Below, in pieces: positions 44,942 through 54,066 of a stretch of 64,000 bases of DNA (position 1 is the stretch's first letter; every line of letters starts with the position of its first letter). Origin of the DNA: Candidatus Melainabacteria bacterium (GTDB lineage: Bacteria > Cyanobacteriota > Vampirovibrionia > Obscuribacterales > Obscuribacteraceae). The position numbers and the translations under genes are program-made. The notes beneath the pieces were generated by a model that did not search any database, was not told where the DNA came from, and saw nothing but the letters and a program-made list of their open reading frames with translations. The stretch covers positions 1 through 64,000 of the forward strand of contig PLXC01000120.1 in assembly GCA_003151275.1 (NCBI GenBank). Direction: 5' to 3'.

Positions 44942-45193
44942 ATGAAAGACTACATCATCGCCTTTTTTGTCGTACTAGCAATCAGTTGTTTCTTGAATGG
45001 CGGTGGCATGCCTCAATCACTGCCGGTCGGAATTGTTGGAGTTACAGATGTGACTAGCGGTGCCAAACGGGCAGACGGGCAAATACCAGAGTTGAATTAC
45101 ACCGATGCCAGTGCAAATGCAACGCAACTTACCAAAATTGATGATTCAGATCATCGCGAATCGAGTCACTCTCAGAATGGCAGCAACTTTTAG
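44942..45193 (+). CDS. Small single-TM protein with shared anchor
   Basis: An 83-residue protein whose first 25 residues (DYIIAFFVVLAISCFLNGGG) closely resemble the anchor of the thioredoxin-like gene (MLIAFFVILGVGAFVNGMP). The remainder is a polar, probably disordered tail (Asn/Asp/Ser-rich). It lies 25 bases before the triple-AAA protease, so the two are probably co-transcribed. It may be an adaptor or substrate of the protease. Confidence 0.6.
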   Translation: MKDYIIAFFVVLAISCFLNGGGMPQSLPVGIVGVTDVTSGAKRADGQIPELNYTDASANATQLTKIDDSDHRESSHSQNGSNF

Positions 45194-45218
45194 GACGAAG
45201 ATAAGGGGATAACCGATC

Positions 45219-48200
45219 ATGAAAAAATGGGCACGCTGGACTCTTCTAGTTCTTTGGACGCTGCTCCTGCTGGGAACATCGACGTTTTGGAATCCGTTCA
45301 CATCGTTTCCAGCGCTTCTGAAGTATTCAGTTATATCTGCGTTTGGCGCCATGGTCTTCGGGGCGCTGATGATCATCATGCAGTTCTACATCATGATCAA
45401 AATCCTCTTTCCTCTGCCTCCCAGAGCTGACGCCAAGGCGCCGAAAGGATTCTGGCGGACGATGCTGCCATTTCTATTTTTGCAGCCTTCAATCAGCCCC
45501 AAAGCGCCTCAGACTCTCGATACAGTAATCGGAAACGACGCTGCTAAACAAGAAATTCGCGAAGTAATCGACATGCTCGCTCACCCTGAGCATTATGTGA
45601 AATCAGGCGCAGAAGTTCCGAAAGGCATGCTTTTCATTGGACCTCCAGGCGTCGGTAAAACTCTCTTTGCGCGGGCGATCGCGAACGAAGTTGGCATTCC
45701 GTTCTATGTCTTGGAAGGATCAAGTGTGAGCGGATTGATCATGGGCTTGGGCGTTCTCAAGCTAAAAACATTGTTTATGCGATTGAAGAGACATGGCAAA
45801 GCGATCTTGTTCATCGATGAAATCGACTCGATGGCAGCCAGGCGCCAGGGCGACCGCGGCTTTGGTGGACAATCCGATATGAACATGACGCTAAATACGT
45901 TGCTGACCGAGATGGATGGATTCCATAGCACCAATCTTCTCGTCATCGGTGCCACTAATAATGATGGCATTTTGGATCCAGCTTTGATGCGCGCTGGTCG
46001 TATGGACCGACGAATCTACTTCCAATCGCCGTCTCCTGAAGAACGAAGACAAATCTTTCAGTATTACTTAGACAAGGTACTTCACGCTCCAGACATCGAT
46101 CTCGACGAGATCATGATGCTGACATCAAACTATGCGCCTGCTGAAATTGCCAACGTGGTAAACGAAGCAGCTTTGATTTGCATGAGACCGGGTGGACCGA
46201 ATCGCGTCACAACAGAGATGTTGAAGCAAGCTTTGGACCGGGTGGCGGTCGGTCTCGAACGGACATTAGTCGGCTCTGGATTGGAAATACAAAATGCGGA
46301 TCCGACAATTCGACTTTCACATGTTGTTGGAATTGATGACGTCAAACAGGATTTGTCTGAGATAGTCGACTTCTTGCAACATGGTGATGAACTGCGCATG
46401 ATTGGTGCCAAAATTCCCACCGGAATTCTTCTGGTTGGACCTCCTGGCGTTGGTAAGACGATGCTGGCAAAAGCGATTGCCAACGAGGCAGGTGTGCCAT
46501 TCTTTGGCCTGTCAGCCAGCTATCTAGGCGGTGCGGACGGGGGTTCAGGCAGAATTCGCGCACTCTATCAGCAAGCTCGAAAGAGCCCTGCCTCGATCGT
46601 ATTCATCGATGAGATCGATGCGATTGGCGGAACCATGACAGAGACGGGCAGCCAACGAACGAGCAGCTTGAATCAAATCTTAGTTGAGCTTGATGGCTTT
46701 TCGCGCAGCAACGTGATCACCATCGGTGCTACCAACAACGAGCAAAGCTTAGACCCTGCGTTTATGCGCAGTGGGCGATTTGATCGAAAAGTCTACATCA
46801 CCCTGCCGGATGCTCCTGCAAGAAAGATCATTTTCACTCAATACTTGAAGACGATCAAACTCGCATCGGAACCGGATCTGGACAAGTTAGCAAAACAGAC
46901 AACGAACTTCTCTGGCGCCGACATCGCTGCTGCTGTAAACGAAGCGGCAATCCTGGCCGTGCGTTACAAGAAAAAGCATGTTGAAGAATCCGATCTCGAA
47001 GAAGCGGTTGACCGCATTTCAGTGACGGCTGGACACAAGCTAAACACACATGGCATGAACATGTCGCGCGTTCCTGATATTGATGTTCGACTGTCGGACC
47101 TCAAAGGCATGGAAGAAGCAAAAGCAGAAGCAGCTGAAGTAGTTGCTTTGCTGAAGCACGCCGACAGAGTGCTAGCCTCCGGCTTGAAAGCACCAAAGGG
47201 GGTGCTGCTCGTTGGCAGACCCGGGACCGGCAAAACGATGCTGGCCAAAGCAATAGCCAACGAGGCAGGCGTGCCTTTCTACGCCTTATCCGGTGGTGAC
47301 TTCCAGTCCATGTGGGCCGGTGTAGGTTCCAATAGAGTGCGCGCAGTTTACGAGCAAGCGCGGCGAGGCGGCAAACCTTGTATCGTATTTATCGACGAGA
47401 TCGATGCGATCGGCAGCAAACGCGGTGTAGATAGAGGCGGCGGTGCAATTCAAGATTCAAACAAAACTCTAAACCAATTGCTTGTTGAAATGGACGGTTT
47501 TGGTAAGCACAAAGTGCTCACCATAGGCGCCACTAACCATCCTCAACTTCTTGACTCTGCATTGCTTAGACCAGGTCGGTTTGATCGTCGAATTGACGTA
47601 CCGTTGCCCAACCTCGAAGGTCGCGAGGCGATTCTTCAGAGTTATCTGAATAAGACAAAAGCAGATACCACTGTCAATCCTCTGGACATCGCCAGAATGA
47701 CTGTGTTCAGTGCTGGGGCGGATCTTGCCAACATCGTTAATGAGGCTGGTCTAATTGCTATCCGCGATGGCAAAGTGGAAATTTCCCAAGGTGACCTGTT
47801 TCAGGCAGTTCAAAGAGTTCGCTTCGGCATGCAATATAGTCGCCATATTCTTGTGGACGAGCTACATGCAACTGCATATCACGAAGCTGGACACACGATG
47901 GTGTGCTATTACCGCAATCGCCGCGACCGCATTCAGGTCGTAACGGTTGTGCCAAGAGGTGGTGCTTTAGGATACATGTGGCCTGTTGAGAAGGAAGACT
48001 ACGTTCAACAGAACAAACAGGAGTACATCGTTGACATCGAGGTCTCGCTGGGAGGCATGGCTGCAGAAAACGTCTACATGGATACAACCACATCTGGTGT
48101 TTCATCAGACCTAAACAATGTCGGGAACCTTGCTCAATCGATGATCAGGTACTGGGGTATGGGTTCATTCAAGTTCAATACGAATACGGCATTCGAATGG

Positions 48201-48647
48201 AAGGGTGAGTGGAGCGATCAACGTAACGCTTCTTCGGAAACCAACCGTGAAATCGAACTCGAAATCAAACAGCTTGTGGATACTTGCATGGACAACGTCA
48301 CCAATTTGATCAAATCGAAGCGGACTCAGCTAGACAAACTTGCTCTCGCTTTGGTTGAAAAAGAAACCCTGTACTTCGCTGACATCGCGGCTATCCTCGA
48401 GCCTGAGCGTTCCAAAGCAGATATCCAACGTGAAATCGATTTGTTGGGTAACCGCAAACTAGTGGGCAAAGCGCCGGTCATCGATCTCGATAATTTCGGT
48501 GGTTGGGCACTACCTGGCGTTGGTGGTGGCACAGGCAGTTCCAATCCGGGAAGTCCTGGTGGCAGCACAAACAACCGGTCGCCTCAAAACAAAGAACTGC
48601 CGTTTGATGAAGGCGAAGGCAACACTTGGATCCAGCGCAAAGACTAG
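45219..48647 (+). CDS. FtsH-type membrane protease with three AAA+ modules
   Basis: A 1142-residue protein; usual FtsH has about 640. Two N-terminal TM segments (residues 7-26 and 37-64) are followed by three AAA+ modules. Walker A motifs lie at 141-148 and 407-414 (both GPPGVGKT) and 666-673 (GRPGTGKT). Each has a Walker B (FIDEID) and an arginine pair (AGRMDRR, SGRFDRK, PGRFDRR). Module 3 has the FtsH pore motif FQSMWAGVG; modules 1 and 2 do not. The M41 peptidase has HEAGH at 888-892 and the third zinc ligand Asp964 (VSSDLNN). The C-terminal 60 residues are Gly/Asn/Ser-rich. It should degrade membrane or misfolded proteins using ATP. ATG at 45219 follows AAGGGG. Confidence 0.93.
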   Translation: MKKWARWTLLVLWTLLLLGTSTFWNPFTSFPALLKYSVISAFGAMVFGALMIIMQFYIMIKILFPLPPRADAKAPKGFWRTMLPFLFLQPSISPKAPQTLDTVIGNDAAKQEIREVIDMLAHPEHYVKSGAEVPKGMLFIGPPGVGKTLFARAIANEVGIPFYVLEGSSVSGLIMGLGVLKLKTLFMRLKRHGKAILFIDEIDSMAARRQGDRGFGGQSDMNMTLNTLLTEMDGFHSTNLLVIGATNNDGILDPALMRAGRMDRRIYFQSPSPEERRQIFQYYLDKVLHAPDIDLDEIMMLTSNYAPAEIANVVNEAALICMRPGGPNRVTTEMLKQALDRVAVGLERTLVGSGLEIQNADPTIRLSHVVGIDDVKQDLSEIVDFLQHGDELRMIGAKIPTGILLVGPPGVGKTMLAKAIANEAGVPFFGLSASYLGGADGGSGRIRALYQQARKSPASIVFIDEIDAIGGTMTETGSQRTSSLNQILVELDGFSRSNVITIGATNNEQSLDPAFMRSGRFDRKVYITLPDAPARKIIFTQYLKTIKLASEPDLDKLAKQTTNFSGADIAAAVNEAAILAVRYKKKHVEESDLEEAVDRISVTAGHKLNTHGMNMSRVPDIDVRLSDLKGMEEAKAEAAEVVALLKHADRVLASGLKAPKGVLLVGRPGTGKTMLAKAIANEAGVPFYALSGGDFQSMWAGVGSNRVRAVYEQARRGGKPCIVFIDEIDAIGSKRGVDRGGGAIQDSNKTLNQLLVEMDGFGKHKVLTIGATNHPQLLDSALLRPGRFDRRIDVPLPNLEGREAILQSYLNKTKADTTVNPLDIARMTVFSAGADLANIVNEAGLIAIRDGKVEISQGDLFQAVQRVRFGMQYSRHILVDELHATAYHEAGHTMVCYYRNRRDRIQVVTVVPRGGALGYMWPVEKEDYVQQNKQEYIVDIEVSLGGMAAENVYMDTTTSGVSSDLNNVGNLAQSMIRYWGMGSFKFNTNTAFEWKGEWSDQRNASSETNREIELEIKQLVDTCMDNVTNLIKSKRTQLDKLALALVEKETLYFADIAAILEPERSKADIQREIDLLGNRKLVGKAPVIDLDNFGGWALPGVGGGTGSSNPGSPGGSTNNRSPQNKELPFDEGEGNTWIQRKD

Positions 48648-48661
48648 TTTTATCTGCCAAT

Positions 48662-49039
48662 CTACTGAACCGTTTTTCGGGGGCGGACGACTTCAACTGA
48701 ACAGTCTGCGTGGTCTACTACTGCTCGGCAGACACTGCCGAGAAAGTGTTCCAAGAGGCTTTTGTCGCGGTCGTGAGCACCTAACATAATCATGTCGGCG
48801 CCCCAGTCTTGAGCAATTTGCAAAATGCAACTGCGAACGTTTCCTTCAAGAACGTGGTGTTCTATTGGTCCTTTGCCGAGTTTCTCTTTGATTTCAGTGG
48901 CGTAAGATTCGGTAAGCTTTTCAAGCTTGGCTTTTTGTGTCGCATAGATTTGCTTATGGGCTGCGTCGATTTCTGGAGCCTTCCGCAGACAACTAGAGAT
49001 TAGCAGTTCCGAACGAAATTTCTCTGTGCGCGCAAAAGG
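48662..49039 (-). pseudogene. Truncated universal stress protein
   Basis: The reverse frame of about 125 codons reads LLISSCLRKAPEIDAAHKQ, then VLEGNVRSCILQIAQDWGAD, MIMLGAHDRDKSLLEHFLGS, and CSVEVVRPRK before TAG. This is the C-terminal half of a UspA-type protein, including the region that binds ATP in family members, although the usual GSHGR is GAHDR. The N-terminal half is missing: a TAG stop stands at 49040-49042, no start codon is plausible, and the kinase gene's 3' end follows directly. It appears to be a deletion remnant. Confidence 0.75.
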
Positions 49040-49068
49040 CTATCCTGGTCGTGACCCTGCCCTTCTCG

Positions 49069-50901
49069 TCACCTCCACTCAACAAGCCGTGGACCGAAGG
49101 TGTTCTGCAACTTTAATAGACCGGCATCGGTTAACTTGTGACAGCCTTTCACTTGCAACGTTTGGAGATTTTTCATGCTGCACAAGGCCGGCACGCTCGC
49201 GTTAGTAATGTTTGTGCTCGACAAACACAAATGACGCAAAGTTGGCATGGTTGCAAGCTTTGCTACGTTAGCATCATCAATCAAGGTGCCATAAGCATTG
49301 ATTTTCTTCAATTTGGTCTTAGCAAGAATGCCAAGATTTTTAAAGGGCAGCATTGTCAAATCGATGGAGTGCAAAGTTTTGCTTTGAGCACTGTAAGTCA
49401 ACGACAATTCAGTAAGATGGACGTTATTGCCAATGTTCAGCACTTCCAATAGTGGCAACGTTATTAATGCCTTGACGCCGTGATCTGTATAACTTATCGA
49501 TCCTGGCACTTCGACAACCTTCAAGGTTTTGATTTTAGCTATTTCCTCAAGTGTTTCGTCGCTTGGATCGCTATTTGCGAAATAAAATTGTCTAAGTGGA
49601 AGTTTTGCCAGTTCCTTAATTCCAGCAGCCGTGATGTGTGTGCAGTCTTGCAAATCCAGCATAAGCAATTCAGGAAACACTGCCGTGATCGACTTCATCG
49701 CTTCATTGTCGATAGCTATGTTTTTCGTTGGACCGAACTTCTCGCTCTCGCGATAACTACCTCGATACCTTCTTTGAAAGTCAACAAGTTCAGCACCGAA
49801 TTCCCGATCGGCCATTGCCGCTACAGTTACCGGGGGGGCAGGAGCTGGAGCCGTGATCGAAGGAATCGGCTGCGAAACTTCAGATTTTGTGAGAGGAGGA
49901 TGCGGTGTCATGTTTGTTGCTTGATATATCATCCAAGCAGTAGCCACTAAAACCGCACAAGTGCCAAAGCCGATTGCGATCCCTCGCACACTATTTGCAG
50001 TCTTAGCTTTAGCATCACAAGCAGCTGTCATGGATTCAAATCGCTCGTTTGGATCCTTCGCCAGAAGTTTGCCAACCACTTTTTCCAGATCCTTTGAAAA
50101 ATCCCTGCCGAGCGAGACCTGCTTCAGAGACTGAGGCGCGTCGGAAATGTGATGCATCATCACTTCCATCGCACTTGTACTGACAAATGGAGGGGAACCG
50201 GTCAGACATTCGTACAAGACACACCCCAGCGAATACTGGTCTGATCGAGCGTCAATATTCTTACCGATGCACTGTTCGGGGCTCATATATGCGGGGCTGC
50301 CAAAAATTTCCCCTGTCTGAGTCAAATTGGGCGCACTCTGCGTTTCTTCTATCTTTGCTATGCCGAAATCTAGAATTTTAACGACATCGCCCGTGCCTTG
50401 AAGAATAATGATGTTGCTCGGTTTGAGATCCCTGTGGATAACATTATGCTTGTGTGCGTGAGCAAGAGCATCCGCTACTTGAGTCAAAATTTTCAAGGAT
50501 CTCTGGGTATCAAGAGCTCCTTCTTTGCTTATGATCTCTGAGAGCGACTCCCCCTTTATATAATCCATAACGATGAATGGGCAATCTTCATCAGTCTCGA
50601 AGTGATTGATTTTGATTATATTTGGATGTTCTAGCCGCCCAATGGCCTTTGCTTCTTGTTGGAAGCGCATCAGCCATTTGCTAGTCAGAACCAAGTGGGG
50701 ATGCAAGAATTTCAACGCAACGGTGCGGCCCAGCACTAAATCTCGACAGCGATAGACGGTGCCCATGCCCCCATCTCCAAGCTTCATTTCAACGCAATAC
50801 TGCCCTGAAATTATGGTACCTGCCTCGAAGTCAGTCGAAAGACGAGCTTTCGGCGGCGTGCCGAAACGCTCCTCCACCGGCGTGATTTCTCTGTCTGGCA
50901 T
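49069..50901 (-). CDS. PknB-type Ser/Thr kinase with C-terminal leucine-rich sensor
   Basis: A 610-residue protein. The kinase domain is at residues 35-300: GDGGMGTVY glycine loop, Lys64 (VALKFL), HRDLKPSN (His156), DFG (178-180), and SPAYMSPEQ. A TM segment near 313-330 (GIAIGFGTCAVLVATAWMIY) leads to an extracytoplasmic region of about eight leucine-rich repeats (LLMLDLQDCTHITAAGIKEL, LRHLCLSSTNITNASVPALC). The usual PASTA domains of PknB are absent. So an outside ligand bound by the LRR could control phosphorylation inside. ATG at 50901. Single gene; no phosphatase nearby. Confidence 0.93.
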   Translation of the reverse strand: MPDREITPVEERFGTPPKARLSTDFEAGTIISGQYCVEMKLGDGGMGTVYRCRDLVLGRTVALKFLHPHLVLTSKWLMRFQQEAKAIGRLEHPNIIKINHFETDEDCPFIVMDYIKGESLSEIISKEGALDTQRSLKILTQVADALAHAHKHNVIHRDLKPSNIIILQGTGDVVKILDFGIAKIEETQSAPNLTQTGEIFGSPAYMSPEQCIGKNIDARSDQYSLGCVLYECLTGSPPFVSTSAMEVMMHHISDAPQSLKQVSLGRDFSKDLEKVVGKLLAKDPNERFESMTAACDAKAKTANSVRGIAIGFGTCAVLVATAWMIYQATNMTPHPPLTKSEVSQPIPSITAPAPAPPVTVAAMADREFGAELVDFQRRYRGSYRESEKFGPTKNIAIDNEAMKSITAVFPELLMLDLQDCTHITAAGIKELAKLPLRQFYFANSDPSDETLEEIAKIKTLKVVEVPGSISYTDHGVKALITLPLLEVLNIGNNVHLTELSLTYSAQSKTLHSIDLTMLPFKNLGILAKTKLKKINAYGTLIDDANVAKLATMPTLRHLCLSSTNITNASVPALCSMKNLQTLQVKGCHKLTDAGLLKLQNTFGPRLVEWR

Positions 50902-51044
50902 GAGAGTTTCCTCGAATTACGGGATCCACGGACGCGATACAGTCGGCACCACAAACGGTGCCGCTGGTAAGTTGGCAAATTTGCTATTGAGACAATCTAT
51001 ACGCTTTATATTACAGCGTTGTTAACGAAAAGAAGGCGTTGTTT

Positions 51045-51077
51045 AAACGAAAAGAAGGGAGCCTTTCGGCCCCCCTT
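51045..51077 (-). terminator. Intrinsic terminator of the 660-residue protein gene
   Basis: Read on the minus strand, AAGGGGGGCC-GAAA-GGCTCCCTT forms a GNRA-capped stem with one mismatch and is followed by CTTTTCGTTT. It is 55 bases beyond the stop. The surrounding AACGAAAAGAAGG is duplicated nearby (51024-51055). Confidence 0.75.
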
Positions 51078-51131
51078 CGGACAATCTATCTTACAAATCG
51101 ACGTTGATTCAGTATGGTGCTCTCAACTTCC

Positions 51132-53114
51132 TCAATTCGTCGGCGGAGGAGGCGAATTGGGGTTAGGCAACAAATCCTGCGGAATTACGTAGTCTCCTTT
51201 TTCATAATTACCTGGATTGGCGCCGGTAGCATCTTGCGATAGTCCGTTTTGGCCTCTGTTAGCTTTCACTATCTCATCCAAGACTTGGTTGGTGTCCTTG
51301 CCGCTCGCCTTGGCGAGCTGGTCAGCATAATTCCACAGCCAGTGTCCGCTTCCACCTGCAAGGGTGAACGTGGTATTACCCTGGGCATCGGTCTTAGTCT
51401 CAAAAGGCACTTTACTTGCGTCACCAGGTTTGGTCGAAGTTGCCGCGGGGTCTGCTCCTGCCACCGGTCCGTCAGCAGTATCACTATGAAGTTTGTTGTC
51501 TGGAGTCACGACAAGCGTCTTTCCGTCACGAACGATGGATACGTTGCCGGCAGAATCTACCGAAGTGTCGGTAAATGGTGCGGCAGTAGTCGTCGGATTT
51601 CCTTGGGCGTCGGTTGTAACCCACTTTCCACTGCTGTCTCTTACAAACGCTGTGTCAGCTCCCTTAGAGTCAGTACGAGTTAGTCCTGTCACCTTTGTAG
51701 GATCAGTCGCATCGTAAGTAAACTTTGATGCCGAGCCATCACCATAATTAATTCCGGTAATCTGACTGCTGGTATTGACCGCAATTTCGGTTGTCTGTGT
51801 CTGTCCGGGGATTGGCTTACCAGCGCTATCTAATGCTGGGTAATTTTGCTTGTAAGAAAAGTCAGATGACGGAGCACTGGCGTTACCGTGATCGTCGACT
51901 ACATTCCAGCCTCCATCTTTGTTCTGGAAAGCGTATTGACCATCGCTGGTAATAACTGGGTTCTTGTTGCCAGCAGAATCATCGATAGTACCGTCAGCTT
52001 TCATTGGGCCCCAAACGCCCTTGTCGTTTGCTTTATAAACAACCGGTGCGCCTCCATCAGCTGGCGTTTCGGTAATGCGGTTAATCTTGCCGTTGGCGTC
52101 ATACTCAAACTGCTCGGCTCGACCGTTGTCGTAGCTGATCTTAGTCGTGTTACCGGCTGCATCTTTGACCACTGAAGGCGGTGCTACAGCGTCGCTGTTG
52201 TGAGCAGCGTTGAAGGCATTCGCTAAATCACCATAGCTCTTTTTGCCGTTCTTGATGTCGTCTGAACTAATGCCGGAAATTCCAAAATCAGAACTCAGCT
52301 CGCTAACGCTGAAGCCATCACTGATCTTATCGGTGCTGCCGTCTTGCTTCTTGAGACCGTCAAACTTGCCGTCTTTAATATCTTGCACAACTTGATAGTT
52401 GGGATCATGTTTGTCGTGTGAGTTCAGCCAGGAATTGAGATCATCGCTGCTAATATTTCCATCGGCTTTGCCACCATCTTTGGCAGTATCTAGTTGTTGA
52501 ATAAGCGGGGCTTCACCGTTTGGACCTTTCTGGAACAACTGGCTAAGTTTAGCGTGGTCTTGCGCATCAGTTAAGCCGCGATTCCCAGAGACTCGATCTT
52601 TCTGGTCGAAGTAAGCTTGTGTGCTCTTCGGTCCAAGATAGGCGTCGTGACCAGGGTCGCCACCGGTGGCTGCCGTGGCAGCATCAAATGTACCACCAGC
52701 CTCTAATTGAGCACCGTACGCCTTAATAAGTTCTCCGTTAAAATTGTTCTGCATCAGACTGGTTGCAGCACCAATAGCATCATGACTGATGCCGGTATCA
52801 GGAAGATTATTACGGCCACTATCACCACCTTGCTTAGAGCTTAGTTTGTGGAGAATATCTTTGTTGTCTTTGGCCCATTCGAGTGAGATATCTGGCAGAG
52901 TGCCATTAGTCTGCAGGTCTTTGACCAGGGCGGTCTGGTAATTCTTAAAATCTTGCTGTGTGTAGCCATTTTTACCGACTTGATCGTAGTGCTGTTGCAC
53001 TTCGCTGTTCAACGCTTGGTAGGCCGAAGCGGCGCCCTTTTCGCCACCTTTATCCGTTGATTTGATTTTATCGGCGGTATTTTGCGCTTCTTTCGTATTA
53101 TCGGTAGCGACCAT
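51132..53114 (-). CDS. Large Asp/Gly-rich protein with YD-like repeats and LysM-like end
   Basis: A 660-residue protein without signal peptide. Residues 1-190 are helical and unassigned. Residues 205-300 contain EF-hand-like acidic loops (DTAKDGGKADGNISSDDLNS). Residues 310-580 hold loosely repeated beta hairpins of 20-25 residues like RHS/YD repeats (DAAGNTTKISYDNGRAEQFE, DANGKINRITETPADGG). The C-terminal 60 residues (HWLWNYADQLAKASGKDTNQ to EKGDYVIPQDLLP) resemble a LysM-like unit. A Pro tail ends it. Such a layout suggests a cell-wall or surface protein, but no known export signal is seen. Function unknown. Confidence 0.7.
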   Translation of the reverse strand: MVATDNTKEAQNTADKIKSTDKGGEKGAASAYQALNSEVQQHYDQVGKNGYTQQDFKNYQTALVKDLQTNGTLPDISLEWAKDNKDILHKLSSKQGGDSGRNNLPDTGISHDAIGAATSLMQNNFNGELIKAYGAQLEAGGTFDAATAATGGDPGHDAYLGPKSTQAYFDQKDRVSGNRGLTDAQDHAKLSQLFQKGPNGEAPLIQQLDTAKDGGKADGNISSDDLNSWLNSHDKHDPNYQVVQDIKDGKFDGLKKQDGSTDKISDGFSVSELSSDFGISGISSDDIKNGKKSYGDLANAFNAAHNSDAVAPPSVVKDAAGNTTKISYDNGRAEQFEYDANGKINRITETPADGGAPVVYKANDKGVWGPMKADGTIDDSAGNKNPVITSDGQYAFQNKDGGWNVVDDHGNASAPSSDFSYKQNYPALDSAGKPIPGQTQTTEIAVNTSSQITGINYGDGSASKFTYDATDPTKVTGLTRTDSKGADTAFVRDSSGKWVTTDAQGNPTTTAAPFTDTSVDSAGNVSIVRDGKTLVVTPDNKLHSDTADGPVAGADPAATSTKPGDASKVPFETKTDAQGNTTFTLAGGSGHWLWNYADQLAKASGKDTNQVLDEIVKANRGQNGLSQDATGANPGNYEKGDYVIPQDLLPNPNSPPPPTN

Positions 53115-53493
53115 AATTTTTACTCCTTGGCTTGGCTGTTAAACGAGCCAGCAAATATGTTTTAAGAGTTTCCAGGCGGCTAGCTAAAGCTCAAGAGCTT
53201 CATACCCCGCAGAGAACTGTAGTAAACAAGCCTGGTTGGGCTTTGAAACGGTATATGCTTTTTTGGTTGCAGGCATCACCATCTTCTACGAGGATTAGAT
53301 ACTTGTCATTGGGGAAAATACGTAGTCAAGATGAAATGTTGTCTGCAATACAAACATTCGTGTGGTCCCTCTTCCCCGAGCAAGGAAGCTGTTCGCAGTA
53401 TAAACAGAACTATGTGGCATTTTCGGGACAATGATGCACAAAGCCAAAACGGTCCCCTGATAATATGGACGAGATTCACCAGAAGGGCACGTT
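53115..53493. other. Gene-poor interval between divergent genes
   Basis: A 379-base interval that must contain promoters for the leftward 660-residue protein and rightward small gene. Short frames here have no support; no hairpin or RNA gene seen. Confidence 0.3.
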
Positions 53494-54066
53494 ATGGACA
53501 CCTCCACCTCTCAGACCAGCGACTTTCAGGTACAAGACCAACATCGCCCCTCAGACGAAGCTGACCGCAGAGCACGCGAACTTTTTTTGACAGCCGGTGT
53601 GGGCATTCTTTGCAGCAAGATTTTAAAACAATATATGGATCACTGTGAGCAGGCATCTGAGGGCAAGGTGCATGCCGCCACGACGATGGAACAATATAGT
53701 GCCACCGTGAAAGAACTGCTTACGATCAGCATTTGGCTGACACTGTTTGAGCAAGCCACGCAAGAATTACCAACCTGGTTTAAAGAGTTCATCATCGACT
53801 GTCTCGCCATCGCCGATAAGGTACAGCCCAAACCGCCGGCAGCCGAGACGAACAAAAAGTACAATATGAACTCGCCAGTCACAGAGATTTGCACTGAAGT
53901 CTCAATCAGCCTGTGCATGGAATTAGACTTCGGTGCCACTGCAAATGATGCCCTGATTTATCTGGGCCATCTATTGGCGGAAGCCAGAGCCAATCGATCA
54001 GAGCTTCTGGAATTTGCCCTGACGCAACCGGTGGCGGCGCTCGATCTGCGGATCAAGCAAAGTTAA
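53494..54066 (+). CDS. Unknown helical soluble protein
   Basis: A 190-residue protein, ATG at 53494, probably all-helical. It contains a Glu/Gln-rich N-terminal tail, then SDEADRRARELFLTAGVGIL and ISIWLTLFEQATQELPTWF, and a C-terminal helix pair. No signal, motif or family recognised. Its 3' end overlaps that of the CPBP protease gene by four bases in convergent orientation. Confidence 0.55.
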   Translation: MDTSTSQTSDFQVQDQHRPSDEADRRARELFLTAGVGILCSKILKQYMDHCEQASEGKVHAATTMEQYSATVKELLTISIWLTLFEQATQELPTWFKEFIIDCLAIADKVQPKPPAAETNKKYNMNSPVTEICTEVSISLCMELDFGATANDALIYLGHLLAEARANRSELLEFALTQPVAALDLRIKQS

